DNA of 64,000 bases from an uncultured Fusobacteriaceae bacterium. Lineage in GTDB: Bacteria; Fusobacteriota; Fusobacteriia; Fusobacteriales; Fusobacteriaceae. Location of the stretch: assembly GCA_947038515.1 (NCBI GenBank), contig CAMQWJ010000004.1, forward strand, positions 78,554 through 142,553, read 5' to 3'. Positions 8,928 to 16,923 of this stretch are shown here, piece by piece. The notes below the pieces were generated by a model. The model did not search any database. It saw nothing but the letters and a program-made list of their open reading frames with translations, and was not told the origin of the DNA. The translations under genes and the position numbers were made by a program. Position 1 is the stretch's first letter, and every line of letters begins with the position of its first letter.

Positions 8928-9475
8928 TGAATAAAAAAGGTTTTATTCTACCATTTACTTTAATTGTTTTAAGTCTTGTTCTGTCTGTTTTTCATTTATT
9001 TAATCTCTCACTAAATAGTAGGGTTAGTCTTAATCTTTTACAAGAAAAAAATCGAATTTTAAAAAGTGATTTTATGAATATGAACAATATTATAACCTAT
9101 GAGCTTGAAATTATGAGTAATTCTATAAAAAATGGAGAAATAGAAAATATCGATCAATATTTTTTTCATTCTCTAAGTGGAGACCCCATATGGAGCAATA
9201 AAGACTTAAGAAATAAAAAAAGTATCGGTGGATATTACATTGTAAAGATTTCTCCTCCAATAGAAACATTAAATATGGGGAATAAAAGTGATATAGAAAT
9301 TTTTTTCCATAAAAAAATGGAAATTACTGATGAAAATAATAATAAATATATGACTCTAACCATGAAACTAGACAAAATAAAAATGAAGTGTATTTTATTA
9401 AATTCAAAAAAAGATTTAAAATGTGAGCTTGAAGAAAGAGCGATAGAAAACATAAGGGTAGTAGGTGAATTATAA
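8927..9475 (+). CDS. Prepilin-like protein lacking Glu5 (PilX/GspK position)
   Basis: A 182-aa protein beginning MNKKG then FILPFTLIVLSLVLSVFHLF: the glycine cleavage site and hydrophobic helix are present but mature residue 5 is Phe, not Glu. Absence of Glu5 is the hallmark of the GspK/PilX-type tip pseudopilin, which caps the filament. The rest of the protein is charged and of unknown fold. ATG overlaps the preceding TAA by one base and the stop overlaps the next ATG. Together with its position after the two other minor pilins this supports a tip role; not proven. Confidence 0.72.
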   Translation: MNKKGFILPFTLIVLSLVLSVFHLFNLSLNSRVSLNLLQEKNRILKSDFMNMNNIITYELEIMSNSIKNGEIENIDQYFFHSLSGDPIWSNKDLRNKKSIGGYYIVKISPPIETLNMGNKSDIEIFFHKKMEITDENNNKYMTLTMKLDKIKMKCILLNSKKDLKCELEERAIENIRVVGEL

Positions 9476-10359
9476 TGTTCAAAAACTATATCAATAGAAA
9501 AACTAAAAATGAAGAAATAGAAAAAAATGTAATTAATCTTGAATTTTTGGAAGATTTAGAAAAAAATTTTACTCAAGATAAAAAAAAATTAAAAACAGAA
9601 ATATTCTTATCAGACAACCTATTCATCATGGAAGAACTTACTTACTTTGATGAAGAACAATATAATATTTTTGATTATATTGTAGAGTTTAATTCCGGAT
9701 ATTTTTTTGCAGTTTCTAGGGAAGTTATCGATGATATAATAGGAAAAATGAAGGTTCAAAATATCTATTTAATTGGAATTTATTTATCCTATGAAGATAT
9801 TAAAGAGATTCAAAATATAAATTTTATGAGCATTGACCAAAGAAAAGAGTTTATAAAAGAAGAAATTAATTATTTGAAATATATAGTTCTAATTATTATT
9901 ACCTTAGTAATTCATTTGTTTTTTAGAGGATATAATAATAAGATAATCGCAAAAATAGACTTGATAGATAAACAACATATTGCTTTAAAAACAAAAATTA
10001 AGGAGAATCAAAATATTATTTTAAATATTGAAAAAAAAATAGAACAACAACATACATTTGAAAAAAATTTAATGGGACGAGATACAGGAGTGGCTAAAAT
10101 TCTGAACAAAATTTTTAATGAAACAATAGAAGATTTTTTCATAGAGAGCTTAACAATAACAAAAAATCAAGTGGCAATTGTAGGGAGTAGCTCTAATCTC
10201 AATGCTGTCTATAATTTCAAAAAAAAGCTCTTTAATGAAGGCTTTAAAAAAATAAATAATGATTTTATAAAAAATGAATCTGGAAATATTTTGTATAAAA
10301 TTGATTTTCATTATTATAATAATATTTCTAAAATAGAAAAAGTTGAAAAAAATGATTGA
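9475..10359 (+). CDS. PilN/GspL-like inner-membrane assembly protein
   Basis: A 294-aa bitopic protein: an N-terminal cytoplasmic part of about 135 residues, one membrane helix near 137-152 (YIVLIIITLVIHLFF), a coiled-coil stretch of about 45 residues and a C-terminal domain whose pattern FIESLTITKNQVAIVGSSSN, then helix and strands, resembles the PilN/GspL periplasmic domain. PilN and GspL dock the cytoplasmic PilM/ATPase to PilO/GspM. The N-terminal part could be a reduced PilM-like domain, but no actin-fold phosphate motif is visible. It is followed by a PilO-like gene, the standard neighbour. Confidence 0.7.
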   Translation: MFKNYINRKTKNEEIEKNVINLEFLEDLEKNFTQDKKKLKTEIFLSDNLFIMEELTYFDEEQYNIFDYIVEFNSGYFFAVSREVIDDIIGKMKVQNIYLIGIYLSYEDIKEIQNINFMSIDQRKEFIKEEINYLKYIVLIIITLVIHLFFRGYNNKIIAKIDLIDKQHIALKTKIKENQNIILNIEKKIEQQHTFEKNLMGRDTGVAKILNKIFNETIEDFFIESLTITKNQVAIVGSSSNLNAVYNFKKKLFNEGFKKINNDFIKNESGNILYKIDFHYYNNISKIEKVEKND

Positions 10360-11197
10360 AAAAATGAGAGAAATATTTTTAAATAAAATAGGAAAAGAAA
10401 AAATACGAGATGCCCTAAAAATAGCAATAGCTATCATCACTCTATATTTTTTAATTTTTATTCCTATCAAAGATATTTGGAATAAAAAAAATATAGTTTC
10501 AAAAAAATCTCTTGAGAAAGAAAAACTTCTTTTAGATATAGAAATATCCAATTTAAAAGTAAAAACTATTCAAAAAAAATTGGAAAAAATTAAACTAGAA
10601 AAAATTAAATTTGATGTTAAATTAAAAGAAATTGTTTTTTTAAATACAGCAATGGAAACAATTGAAATTAATGAAGTCTTAAAAAAATTCAACTTAAAAA
10701 TAAAAACTATGGCTCGAAGAAAAAGCTTATTATTTTCAGAAGAAAAAAAAATATTTAAATTAATTTCCCCCTATGAAATATTAGGAAAAATTGAAGATAT
10801 ATTCTTATTTTTAAAATGGTTAGAAAGTAAAAATGAAAAATATGAAATTGTTAATGATAATTTTAATATTACATTACTCTCAAAAGAAATAGCTAAATTA
10901 AATATAAATATAAGTTATCTTTCCTTTGAATTTAGTGATCAGAAAAATTTAAATGCTATAGAAATAGTTCCGTCACAAAAAATATTATCAAGTAATTTTA
11001 ATTTTATACCACCAATTAATAAGACTCATCTTGTGGAAATAAAAGAAGTTATTTTTTATGGTTCTAAATATTATGAGCTTACCTATAATAAAAATCAAAA
11101 AAAAATACTCAAAAAAAATACTGTATTTATAATTGATAGAATTCCTTATATTATTGAAGAAAAAAATGGAAATTTTACACTCAAAGTAAAAAATTAA
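10352..11197 (+). CDS. PilO/GspM-like inner-membrane assembly protein
   Basis: A 281-aa bitopic protein with a short cytoplasmic N-terminus, one membrane helix (IAIAIITLYFLIFIPI), then a long Lys/Glu-rich coiled coil (about 50-100) and a periplasmic domain. This is the architecture of PilO/GspM, which pairs with PilN/GspL. The ATG at 10352 overlaps the stop of the preceding gene (ATGATTGA); a TTG nine bases upstream is possible but has no better ribosome site. It ends the pilus operon; the roughly 70 bases before the next gene contain no obvious terminator. Sequence similarity is low, so the call rests on architecture and position. Confidence 0.68.
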   Translation: MIEKMREIFLNKIGKEKIRDALKIAIAIITLYFLIFIPIKDIWNKKNIVSKKSLEKEKLLLDIEISNLKVKTIQKKLEKIKLEKIKFDVKLKEIVFLNTAMETIEINEVLKKFNLKIKTMARRKSLLFSEEKKIFKLISPYEILGKIEDIFLFLKWLESKNEKYEIVNDNFNITLLSKEIAKLNINISYLSFEFSDQKNLNAIEIVPSQKILSSNFNFIPPINKTHLVEIKEVIFYGSKYYELTYNKNQKKILKKNTVFIIDRIPYIIEEKNGNFTLKVKN

Positions 11198-11270
11198 AAA
11201 AAAATATGCAGAATTGTGTAAAATAGTGTAATATAGTAATATAAGAATAATTATAGGAGAATATAAAAAC

Positions 11271-12254
11271 ATGGAAAAAAATAGACTTATTGAAATTTTA
11301 GAAAAATTTAAAAAAATAAAAATAGCTGTAGTTGGTGATATTATGCTTGATGATTATATCATTGGAGATGTTGAAAGAATTTCACCTGAAGCACCTGTTC
11401 CAATTGTTAAGGTAAAAAAAGAAAGATTTGTTCTCGGTGGAGCTGCAAATGTTATCAGTAATCTTGCCTCTTTAGGTGCTCAAACTATTTCTTTTGGAAT
11501 CGTTGGTAATGATTTTGATGGAAAAAGACTTATTAAGGAGCTAGAAAATAAAAAAATTGATATTTCTGGAATAATAAAAACTAATGATAGACCTACAATA
11601 GTAAAAAGAAGAATAACTAGTGGACAACAACAGCTCCTTAGAATTGATTGGGAAGATACTACCCATATTACTTATGAACAAGAAAACCTTATCATTGAAG
11701 GAATTAAAAAAAATATAAAAGATATTCATGCAATTATTCTTTCTGATTATGATAAAGGAGTTTTAACACCTCGAGTTGCAACAGAAATAATAAAAATAGC
11801 TCGAGAAAATAATATTATAGTTAATGTTGATCCTAAACCTAAAAATATTGAAAATTATAGAGGAGCAACTTCAATGACTCCCAATAGGAAAGAAGCAAGA
11901 GAGTGCTTAGGGATTCCACAAGAGAATGATTTCTATAAAATAGGAAAAGAACTTAAAGAAAAATTACAATTAAAAAATTTATTACTTACAAAAAGTGAAG
12001 AAGGAATGAGTCTATTTTTAGATGAAACAGTTGATATTCCTACATATGCTAAGGAAGTTTATGATGTTACTGGTGCTGGGGATACTGTTATCTCTGTATT
12101 TACTCTAGCGGCTGCGTCTGGAATAGAATGGTATGAAGCTGCTAAAATAGCTAATACTGCGGCTGGAGTTGTAGTTGGACGAATTGGTACATCTACCGTA
12201 ACTGTAGATGAGATTTTAGAGTTTTACGATAGAATTTATCACGAATGGAAATAA
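11271..12254 (+). CDS. rfaE1: D-glycero-beta-D-manno-heptose-7-phosphate kinase
   Basis: A 327-aa PfkB-family sugar kinase that phosphorylates heptose 7-phosphate at position 1 in the ADP-heptose pathway for LPS inner core. Family signatures: AVVGDIMLDDYIIGDVERIS near the N-terminus, the glycine-rich FVLGGAANVISNLASLGA at 53-70, and the catalytic DVTGAGDTV near residue 262, with the Asp as general base. It corresponds to the kinase half of the bifunctional E. coli HldE; the nucleotidyltransferase half is absent, so a separate rfaE2/hldC gene is expected elsewhere. Its presence argues for an outer membrane with heptose-containing LPS. AGGAG precedes the ATG. Confidence 0.92.
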   Translation: MEKNRLIEILEKFKKIKIAVVGDIMLDDYIIGDVERISPEAPVPIVKVKKERFVLGGAANVISNLASLGAQTISFGIVGNDFDGKRLIKELENKKIDISGIIKTNDRPTIVKRRITSGQQQLLRIDWEDTTHITYEQENLIIEGIKKNIKDIHAIILSDYDKGVLTPRVATEIIKIARENNIIVNVDPKPKNIENYRGATSMTPNRKEARECLGIPQENDFYKIGKELKEKLQLKNLLLTKSEEGMSLFLDETVDIPTYAKEVYDVTGAGDTVISVFTLAAASGIEWYEAAKIANTAAGVVVGRIGTSTVTVDEILEFYDRIYHEWK

Positions 12255-12266
12255 ATAGGAGAAAAA

Positions 12267-12749
12267 ATGTTTAAAATTGGTAATGGATATGACGTACATA
12301 GGTTAGTTGAAGGAAGAAAATTAATACTTGGTGGAGTAGAAATACCTCATACAAAAGGTGTTTTAGGTCATTCAGATGGTGATGTCGTTCTTCATAGTAT
12401 TATGGATGCAATGTTGGGTGCTCTCTCTCTTGGTGATATTGGAAAACATTTTCCTGATACAGACTCAAAATATTTAAATATAAATAGTACAATATTATTA
12501 AAAGAGGTTAATTCCTTATTAAAAAAAGAGGGATATAAAATAAATAATATAGACTCTATTATTGTTTTAGAAAAACCAAAAATAGCCAATTATATCGAAG
12601 AAATGAGAAAAATAATATCTGAAATTTTAGAGGTAACTATTAACTGTGTAAGTATTAAAGCAACAACCGAAGAAAAACTTGGTTTTACTGGTTTAGAAGA
12701 AGGTGTTAAGTCTTACTGTGTTGTTCTTTTAGAAAAAATAAACATCTAA
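12267..12749 (+). CDS. ispF: 2-C-methyl-D-erythritol 2,4-cyclodiphosphate synthase
   Basis: A 160-aa enzyme of the non-mevalonate isoprenoid pathway that cyclises CDP-ME 2-phosphate, releasing CMP. Metal ligands D9 and H11 (GYDVHRL) and H43 (DVVLHSIMDAMLGA) are present, as is SIKATTEEKLGFTGLEEG near the C-terminus, which is typical of the family. Length is normal. It starts 12 bases after the heptose kinase stop, with TAGGAG upstream, so the two are cotranscribed although pathway-unrelated. ispE and ispA elsewhere in this window belong to the same isoprenoid supply route. Confidence 0.94.
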   Translation: MFKIGNGYDVHRLVEGRKLILGGVEIPHTKGVLGHSDGDVVLHSIMDAMLGALSLGDIGKHFPDTDSKYLNINSTILLKEVNSLLKKEGYKINNIDSIIVLEKPKIANYIEEMRKIISEILEVTINCVSIKATTEEKLGFTGLEEGVKSYCVVLLEKINI

Positions 12750-12764
12750 TAATATAAGGAGGAT

Positions 12765-13730
12765 ATGATAGGACGTTCAGATCCTGTCATTAATAAAACT
12801 ATGAAATTATCAAGCCACTTAGACCCCAAATTTATAATGTTAAATTTTCAAGGTAATACAATTGAAGATGTTATCTCAAAAATGATAGATAAAATATCAT
12901 ATGAAACCTGTGAAATTAATAATGATAACAGGGAACTTATTAAGCAAACTGTACTAAAAAGGGAAACTGAACTATCTACTGCAATTGGTAATGGAATAGC
13001 AATACCACACGGAAGATTAAAAGATTTTAAAGATTTTATAATAGCTATTGCTGTTATGGAAACACCTTTTAAAATGAATCTAATCGGTCACAAAGAAGAA
13101 GAGAAAGTAGATTTTGTTGTACTAATTCTCTCGGATATTCTAAAAAATAAAAATATGTTAAAAGCCATGAGTGCTATTTCAAAATTATCTATGAAAAATA
13201 CTGTGATTTTTGAAAAATTAAAAAAATCAAAAACTCCATCAGAACTTATAGACTTAATTCAAGAATCTAATATAGAAATAGAACATCAAATAGTCGCTTC
13301 TGACCTCTTTGATAGTAACCTACAGCCTGTAACTCCTACAACAACTTTAGAAGTAGTTGCTCAAAGATTAATCTCTGAGCAAATAAGTGGATTACCAGTA
13401 GTTGATGAACAAGGAAATATCATAGGTGAGATAACAGAGCGAGAATTAATCTCATTCGGTATGCCTAAATATACTCATCTTTTAGATGATTTAAACTTTT
13501 TAACAGTTGGTGAACCTTTTGAAGAATATTTATTAAATGAAAATATAACAACCATAGAAACTCTTTATAGAAAAGAAGGAATTTTTACTGTTGATCTTGA
13601 AGCAGGAGTAATGGCTATTTGTTCTATTATTATCAAGAAAAATGCAACTAGAATCTATGTTATTGAAAATAATAAATATATAGGAATAATTAAAAGAGCA
13701 GATATTATAAAAAAAGTCCTTCACTTGTAG
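12765..13730 (+). CDS. PTS IIA (fructose/mannitol-type) domain fused to CBS domains
   Basis: A 321-aa protein with two parts. Residues about 15-165 are a fructose/mannitol-type EIIA domain with the phospho-acceptor histidine at residue 82 (IAIPHGR). Residues about 175-321 form a CBS pair: LQPVTPTTTLEVVAQRL and QISGLPVVDEQGNIIGEITE in the first, and ATRIYVIENNKYIGIIKRADI in the second. No EIIB or EIIC domains are attached, so a regulatory rather than transport role is likely; CBS pairs often sense adenine nucleotides. Function is inference. AGGAGG lies only two bases before the ATG at 12765, so the ATG at 12801 is a possible alternative. A strong terminator overlaps the stop codon. Confidence 0.82.
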   Translation: MIGRSDPVINKTMKLSSHLDPKFIMLNFQGNTIEDVISKMIDKISYETCEINNDNRELIKQTVLKRETELSTAIGNGIAIPHGRLKDFKDFIIAIAVMETPFKMNLIGHKEEEKVDFVVLILSDILKNKNMLKAMSAISKLSMKNTVIFEKLKKSKTPSELIDLIQESNIEIEHQIVASDLFDSNLQPVTPTTTLEVVAQRLISEQISGLPVVDEQGNIIGEITERELISFGMPKYTHLLDDLNFLTVGEPFEEYLLNENITTIETLYRKEGIFTVDLEAGVMAICSIIIKKNATRIYVIENNKYIGIIKRADIIKKVLHL

Positions 13731-13749
13731 AAAGTGAAGGACTTTTTTT
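13711..13749 (+). terminator. Intrinsic terminator after the PTS IIA-CBS gene
   Basis: AAGTCCTTCACTT (to 13726) pairs with AAGTGAAGGACTT, followed by a run of seven T. The stop codon TAG lies in the loop. Confidence 0.88.
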
Positions 13750-13796
13750 AATATGATCTCTTTAACGTGTCACTAATAGGAACACCAATTACTGTC

Positions 13797-13829
13797 AATG
13801 CTCTGAGTTCTTAATAAACTCAGAGCATT
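13797..13829. terminator. Perfect 13-bp stem-loop between convergent genes
   Basis: AATGCTCTGAGTT (13797-13809) and AACTCAGAGCATT (13817-13829) form a perfect stem with a 7-base loop, just past the hcp stop codon. It lacks a long T-run on the minus strand, so it may be a 3' mRNA-end structure or weak terminator for hcp rather than a classical intrinsic terminator. Confidence 0.55.
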
Positions 13830-13834
13830 TTAAA

Positions 13835-15379
13835 TTATCCTAAAATCTTCTTAAGATCATCTTGTGGTATCGATATTGGTGTTAAGTTAAATTTTTCAAC
13901 AAGAACATTCAAAATATTAGGTGAAATAAATGATGGTAATGACGGACCAACAAGTATATTTTTAATCCCCAGTGATAGAAGTGTTAGCAGTACACAGACT
14001 GCTTTTTGCTCATACCATGAAAGGACTAAAGTTAATGGTAACTCATTTACCGTACATTCAAAGGACTCTGATAATGCAACCGCTACTTTAATTGCACTAT
14101 ATGCATCATTACATTGCCCCATATCCATAATACGAGGAAAATCTCCAATTGTTCCAATATTTAAATCATTAAAACGATATTTTGCACAACCAAGAGTCAG
14201 AATTATTGTATCCTGAGGAGATTGTTTCACAAATTCAGTATAATAATTTCTTTCATTTTTTCTTCCATCACAACCACCAACAAGGAAAAAATGCTTAATA
14301 TCTCCTTGCTTTACTGCTTCAATTATTGCATCTGCAACACTTAAAATAGCTCCGTGTGCAAATCCAGTTGTCATAGTTGTACCACCTCCATTAATTCCTA
14401 ACATTTCATGAAGTTCCTTGTATCCACCAAGTTCAAGTGCTTTTTCAATAATTATTGAAAAGTCCTTATTATCATCAATATGACACATATTTGGATATGC
14501 AACAACAGATGTTGTGAAAATTCTATCTGAGTAGTTTTTAAGAACAGGCATAATACAATTTGTTGTAAATAATATAGGGGCTGGAATATCTATAAATTCT
14601 TTTTGCTGTGCATGCCATGCAGAACCAAAATTCCCTTTTAAGTGTCCATATTTTCTCAATTCTGGATAGCCGTGAGCTGGTAACATTTCAGAGTGGGTAT
14701 AAATATTAATTCCTTTACCTTCCGTTTGATCTAAAAGAAGTTTTAAATCATGTAAATCATGACCTGTTACCACAATAAATGGACCAGGTTCAATATTACA
14801 GTTTACTAACTGCGGGCTAGGTGAACCATAAGTAGAGATATTTGCACTATCTAGTAATTCCATACACTTTAAATTTATACTCCCGGTTTCCATAACAAGA
14901 GATAGTAGTTCCTCAGAACTCAGATTTTCAGATATTGCAGACAGACCTTTGTAGAAGAATGTATTAACTTCTTCACTTTTTTTTCCAAGAATAGATGCAT
15001 GATGTGCATATGCAGCTACACCACGTAATCCAAATAGTATTAAAGACTTCAAAGAACGAATATCCTCATTACTTGTCCAAAGTGTATCCATATCCACTCT
15101 GTTAATATCTAAAATTCCTATTTTCTTAATTTTATTACGAAAATTTTCAATAAAATTGTTATCAAAATTCACATTTGTAACAGTAATAAAGAGCCCTTCG
15201 ATTAAAAGTTTATCTGTCTGTGGAGTATTTTTTCCTTTAAAAGTCACAGCAAGAGCAATAAGATCGCTCGTTAGATCATCTTGAAGATTTGCTGTATCCG
15301 ATTTTTTCCCACACACCCCATTTACTGTGCATCCCTTTCCATTATCAGTTTCTTCGCATTGAAAGCAAAACATTGACAT
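13835..15379 (-). CDS. hcp: Hybrid cluster protein (hydroxylamine / NO reductase)
   Basis: A 514-aa hybrid-cluster protein. The N-terminal cysteines are C5-x2-C8-x8-C17-x5-C23, the spacing of the [4Fe-4S]-binding type found in strict anaerobes. Later residues typical of the hybrid Fe-S-O cluster are present in GGCDGRKNERNYY, LTLGCAKYRFNDL and LSWYEQKAVCVLL. Hcp reduces hydroxylamine in vitro and is regarded as a high-affinity NO reductase in vivo, acting in nitrosative stress defence. AGGAGG precedes the ATG at 15379. It is downstream of a ferredoxin-like gene and divergent from a Crp/Fnr regulator with a palindromic operator, so it is probably induced by nitrosative stress. Confidence 0.94.
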   Translation of the reverse strand: MSMFCFQCEETDNGKGCTVNGVCGKKSDTANLQDDLTSDLIALAVTFKGKNTPQTDKLLIEGLFITVTNVNFDNNFIENFRNKIKKIGILDINRVDMDTLWTSNEDIRSLKSLILFGLRGVAAYAHHASILGKKSEEVNTFFYKGLSAISENLSSEELLSLVMETGSINLKCMELLDSANISTYGSPSPQLVNCNIEPGPFIVVTGHDLHDLKLLLDQTEGKGINIYTHSEMLPAHGYPELRKYGHLKGNFGSAWHAQQKEFIDIPAPILFTTNCIMPVLKNYSDRIFTTSVVAYPNMCHIDDNKDFSIIIEKALELGGYKELHEMLGINGGGTTMTTGFAHGAILSVADAIIEAVKQGDIKHFFLVGGCDGRKNERNYYTEFVKQSPQDTIILTLGCAKYRFNDLNIGTIGDFPRIMDMGQCNDAYSAIKVAVALSESFECTVNELPLTLVLSWYEQKAVCVLLTLLSLGIKNILVGPSLPSFISPNILNVLVEKFNLTPISIPQDDLKKILG

Positions 15380-15434
15380 AATTATTCCTCCTATTTTAAT
15401 TTAATTTATTTTTATTAAATAGATCCTCTCTAAT

Positions 15435-16145
15435 CTAAACTTCTAATATCTCCCCATCAGTTGTAAGTGTCACAACCTCCCATGGTATTAATTTCCCACA
15501 ATCTTTCAATGCTGATATAATCGCATTTTCAAGACCACCACAACATGGTACATCCATGCGTACAACTGTCACTGTTTTTATATTATTGTTTGTAAGCACT
15601 TCAGTTAATTTTATAGAATAGTCAATATTATCTAACTTTGGACATCCTATTAATGTTATCTTATTTCTCATAAATTCTTGATGAAAATTACCATAAGCAT
15701 ATGCTGCACAGTCAGCAGCAATAAGAAGTTTTGCACCATGAAAATAAGGAGCATTTTCTGGTACAAGTTTTATTTGTACAGGCCACTGATTTAAATTTGT
15801 GGTAATTGTTTTAAATTCTTCAGATATTCCACTAACTATTTTTTCTCTTTTAATTGTCTTAGAATTTTTACCAGGACAACTAAATGGAATGTTCTTTACT
15901 TCTTTTTTATCAACTAATATATCAGGTAAAACTTTTTCATTAGATCTATTAACTTCTTTTTCAACAAAACTAATTGCATTAGTAGGACAAACTGGTAAAC
16001 AATTCCCTAGTCCATCACAGTAATCTTCACGTAAGAGAGTTGCTTTCCCTTCAACCATACCTATTGCACTTTCTTTACAAGCATTTACACAAAGACCACA
16101 CCCTACACATTTTTCTTTATCAATTGTAATAATTTTTTTTATCAT
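15435..16145 (-). CDS. 4Fe-4S ferredoxin-type protein, probable Hcp electron donor
   Basis: A 236-aa protein with two ferredoxin-type cysteine clusters: CVGCGLCVNAC at 12-22 and, near 43-57, C-x5-C-x3-C (YCDGLGNCLPVCP), followed by a domain of about 140 residues with further cysteines (FSCPGKN, AADCAAYAYG, LIGCPK, DVPCCGG). This layout is that of 4Fe-4S proteins encoded beside hcp in clostridia and fusobacteria, taken to pass electrons to Hcp. The first cluster has the standard C-x2-C-x2-C-x3-C spacing; the second is altered. The gene is first in the hcp transcript, preceded by GGGAGG and a promoter overlapped by the operator at 16203-16218. Confidence 0.82.
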   Translation of the reverse strand: MIKKIITIDKEKCVGCGLCVNACKESAIGMVEGKATLLREDYCDGLGNCLPVCPTNAISFVEKEVNRSNEKVLPDILVDKKEVKNIPFSCPGKNSKTIKREKIVSGISEEFKTITTNLNQWPVQIKLVPENAPYFHGAKLLIAADCAAYAYGNFHQEFMRNKITLIGCPKLDNIDYSIKLTEVLTNNNIKTVTVVRMDVPCCGGLENAIISALKDCGKLIPWEVVTLTTDGEILEV

Positions 16146-16175
16146 AAGTTGAACCTCCCTTGTATTTACAAATTT

Positions 16176-16218
16176 ATTATAGTATACTTAACATAATAAG
16201 TATGTTGTAACTACAACA
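16176..16218 (-). promoter_or_regulatory. Promoter and palindromic operator upstream of the ferredoxin-hcp operon
   Basis: TGTTGTA (16203-16209), two central bases, then TACAACA (16212-16218) form a perfect palindrome. On the minus strand TATAAT at 16181-16176 is a consensus -10. The palindrome centre is 29.5 bases upstream of the -10 edge, exactly the geometry of a class II Crp/Fnr activator site (about -41.5). No good -35 hexamer is present, as expected for an activator-dependent promoter. The divergent regulator gene starts 13 bases past the palindrome. Confidence 0.72.
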
Positions 16219-16230
16219 AAAGAGGTGGCT

Positions 16231-16884
16231 ATGAAAGAAATTTTTGATATTTTAAAACATAATGATTTATTTAACGGAATAATATTAAGTGATTTTGAAA
16301 AAATGATTACTTGTTTATCTCCAATACGAAAAAAATTTAATAAAGCAGAGACTATTTTAAATACTGGGGATAGAGTCGATTGTATATATATTATTTTATC
16401 TGGTTCAGTTAAAGTAGTGAAAAACACCATAGATGGGAAAGAAAATATTCTTACAGAATTATCTACTTCTGAAATTTTTGGAGAGGTCTTTTCTTGTGCA
16501 AATATTTTACATAGCCCTGTTACTGTTATATCTTTAGGAGAAAGTGAAGTACTTTTTCTAGATTATAAAAAAAGTATTACTTCTTGTCAATCCATATGTT
16601 CCTATCACTCAAAATTAATATTAAATATGCTTAAACTACTTGCTAACAAAAATATTATGTTACATCAAAAGATCGAACTTATTTCAAAACGGACAACAAG
16701 AGAGAGGTTATTACTGTATTTTGATCTTAATCGGGGCCTCAAAAAAAAATTTACAATACCCCATAATCGTGAAAATCTTGCATCCTATCTTTGTGTAGAT
16801 AGAAGTGCCATGTCAAATGAGTTAAGTAAAATGCAAAAAGAAGGGATTATTAAATATAATAAAAATCAATTTGAGATTTTATAG
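16231..16884 (+). CDS. Crp/Fnr-family transcriptional regulator (probable HcpR-type)
   Basis: A 217-aa regulator with an N-terminal cyclic-nucleotide-binding-fold sensor domain (about 10-120; ILNTGDRVDCIYIILSGSVKV) and a C-terminal winged helix (about 145-217; RENLASYLCVDRSAMSNELSKM as the HTH). Divergent orientation from the ferredoxin-hcp operon and an intervening palindrome suggest it controls that operon in response to NO or redox state, as HcpR does in other anaerobes. No N-terminal Fnr-type Cys cluster is seen. The ATG at 16231 is preferred over an in-frame GTG at 16225 because that GTG is part of the ribosome site AGAGGTGG. Confidence 0.85.
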   Translation: MKEIFDILKHNDLFNGIILSDFEKMITCLSPIRKKFNKAETILNTGDRVDCIYIILSGSVKVVKNTIDGKENILTELSTSEIFGEVFSCANILHSPVTVISLGESEVLFLDYKKSITSCQSICSYHSKLILNMLKLLANKNIMLHQKIELISKRTTRERLLLYFDLNRGLKKKFTIPHNRENLASYLCVDRSAMSNELSKMQKEGIIKYNKNQFEIL

Positions 16885-16923
16885 AAATAAGCATTTATCA
16901 AAAATAAAAAAGGAGGAAATATT

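Noticed and set aside
13797..13829. 13-bp perfect stem-loop as a dispersed repeat element
   Set aside because: Only one copy was noticed in the window, and its position between convergent genes fits a transcript-end structure.
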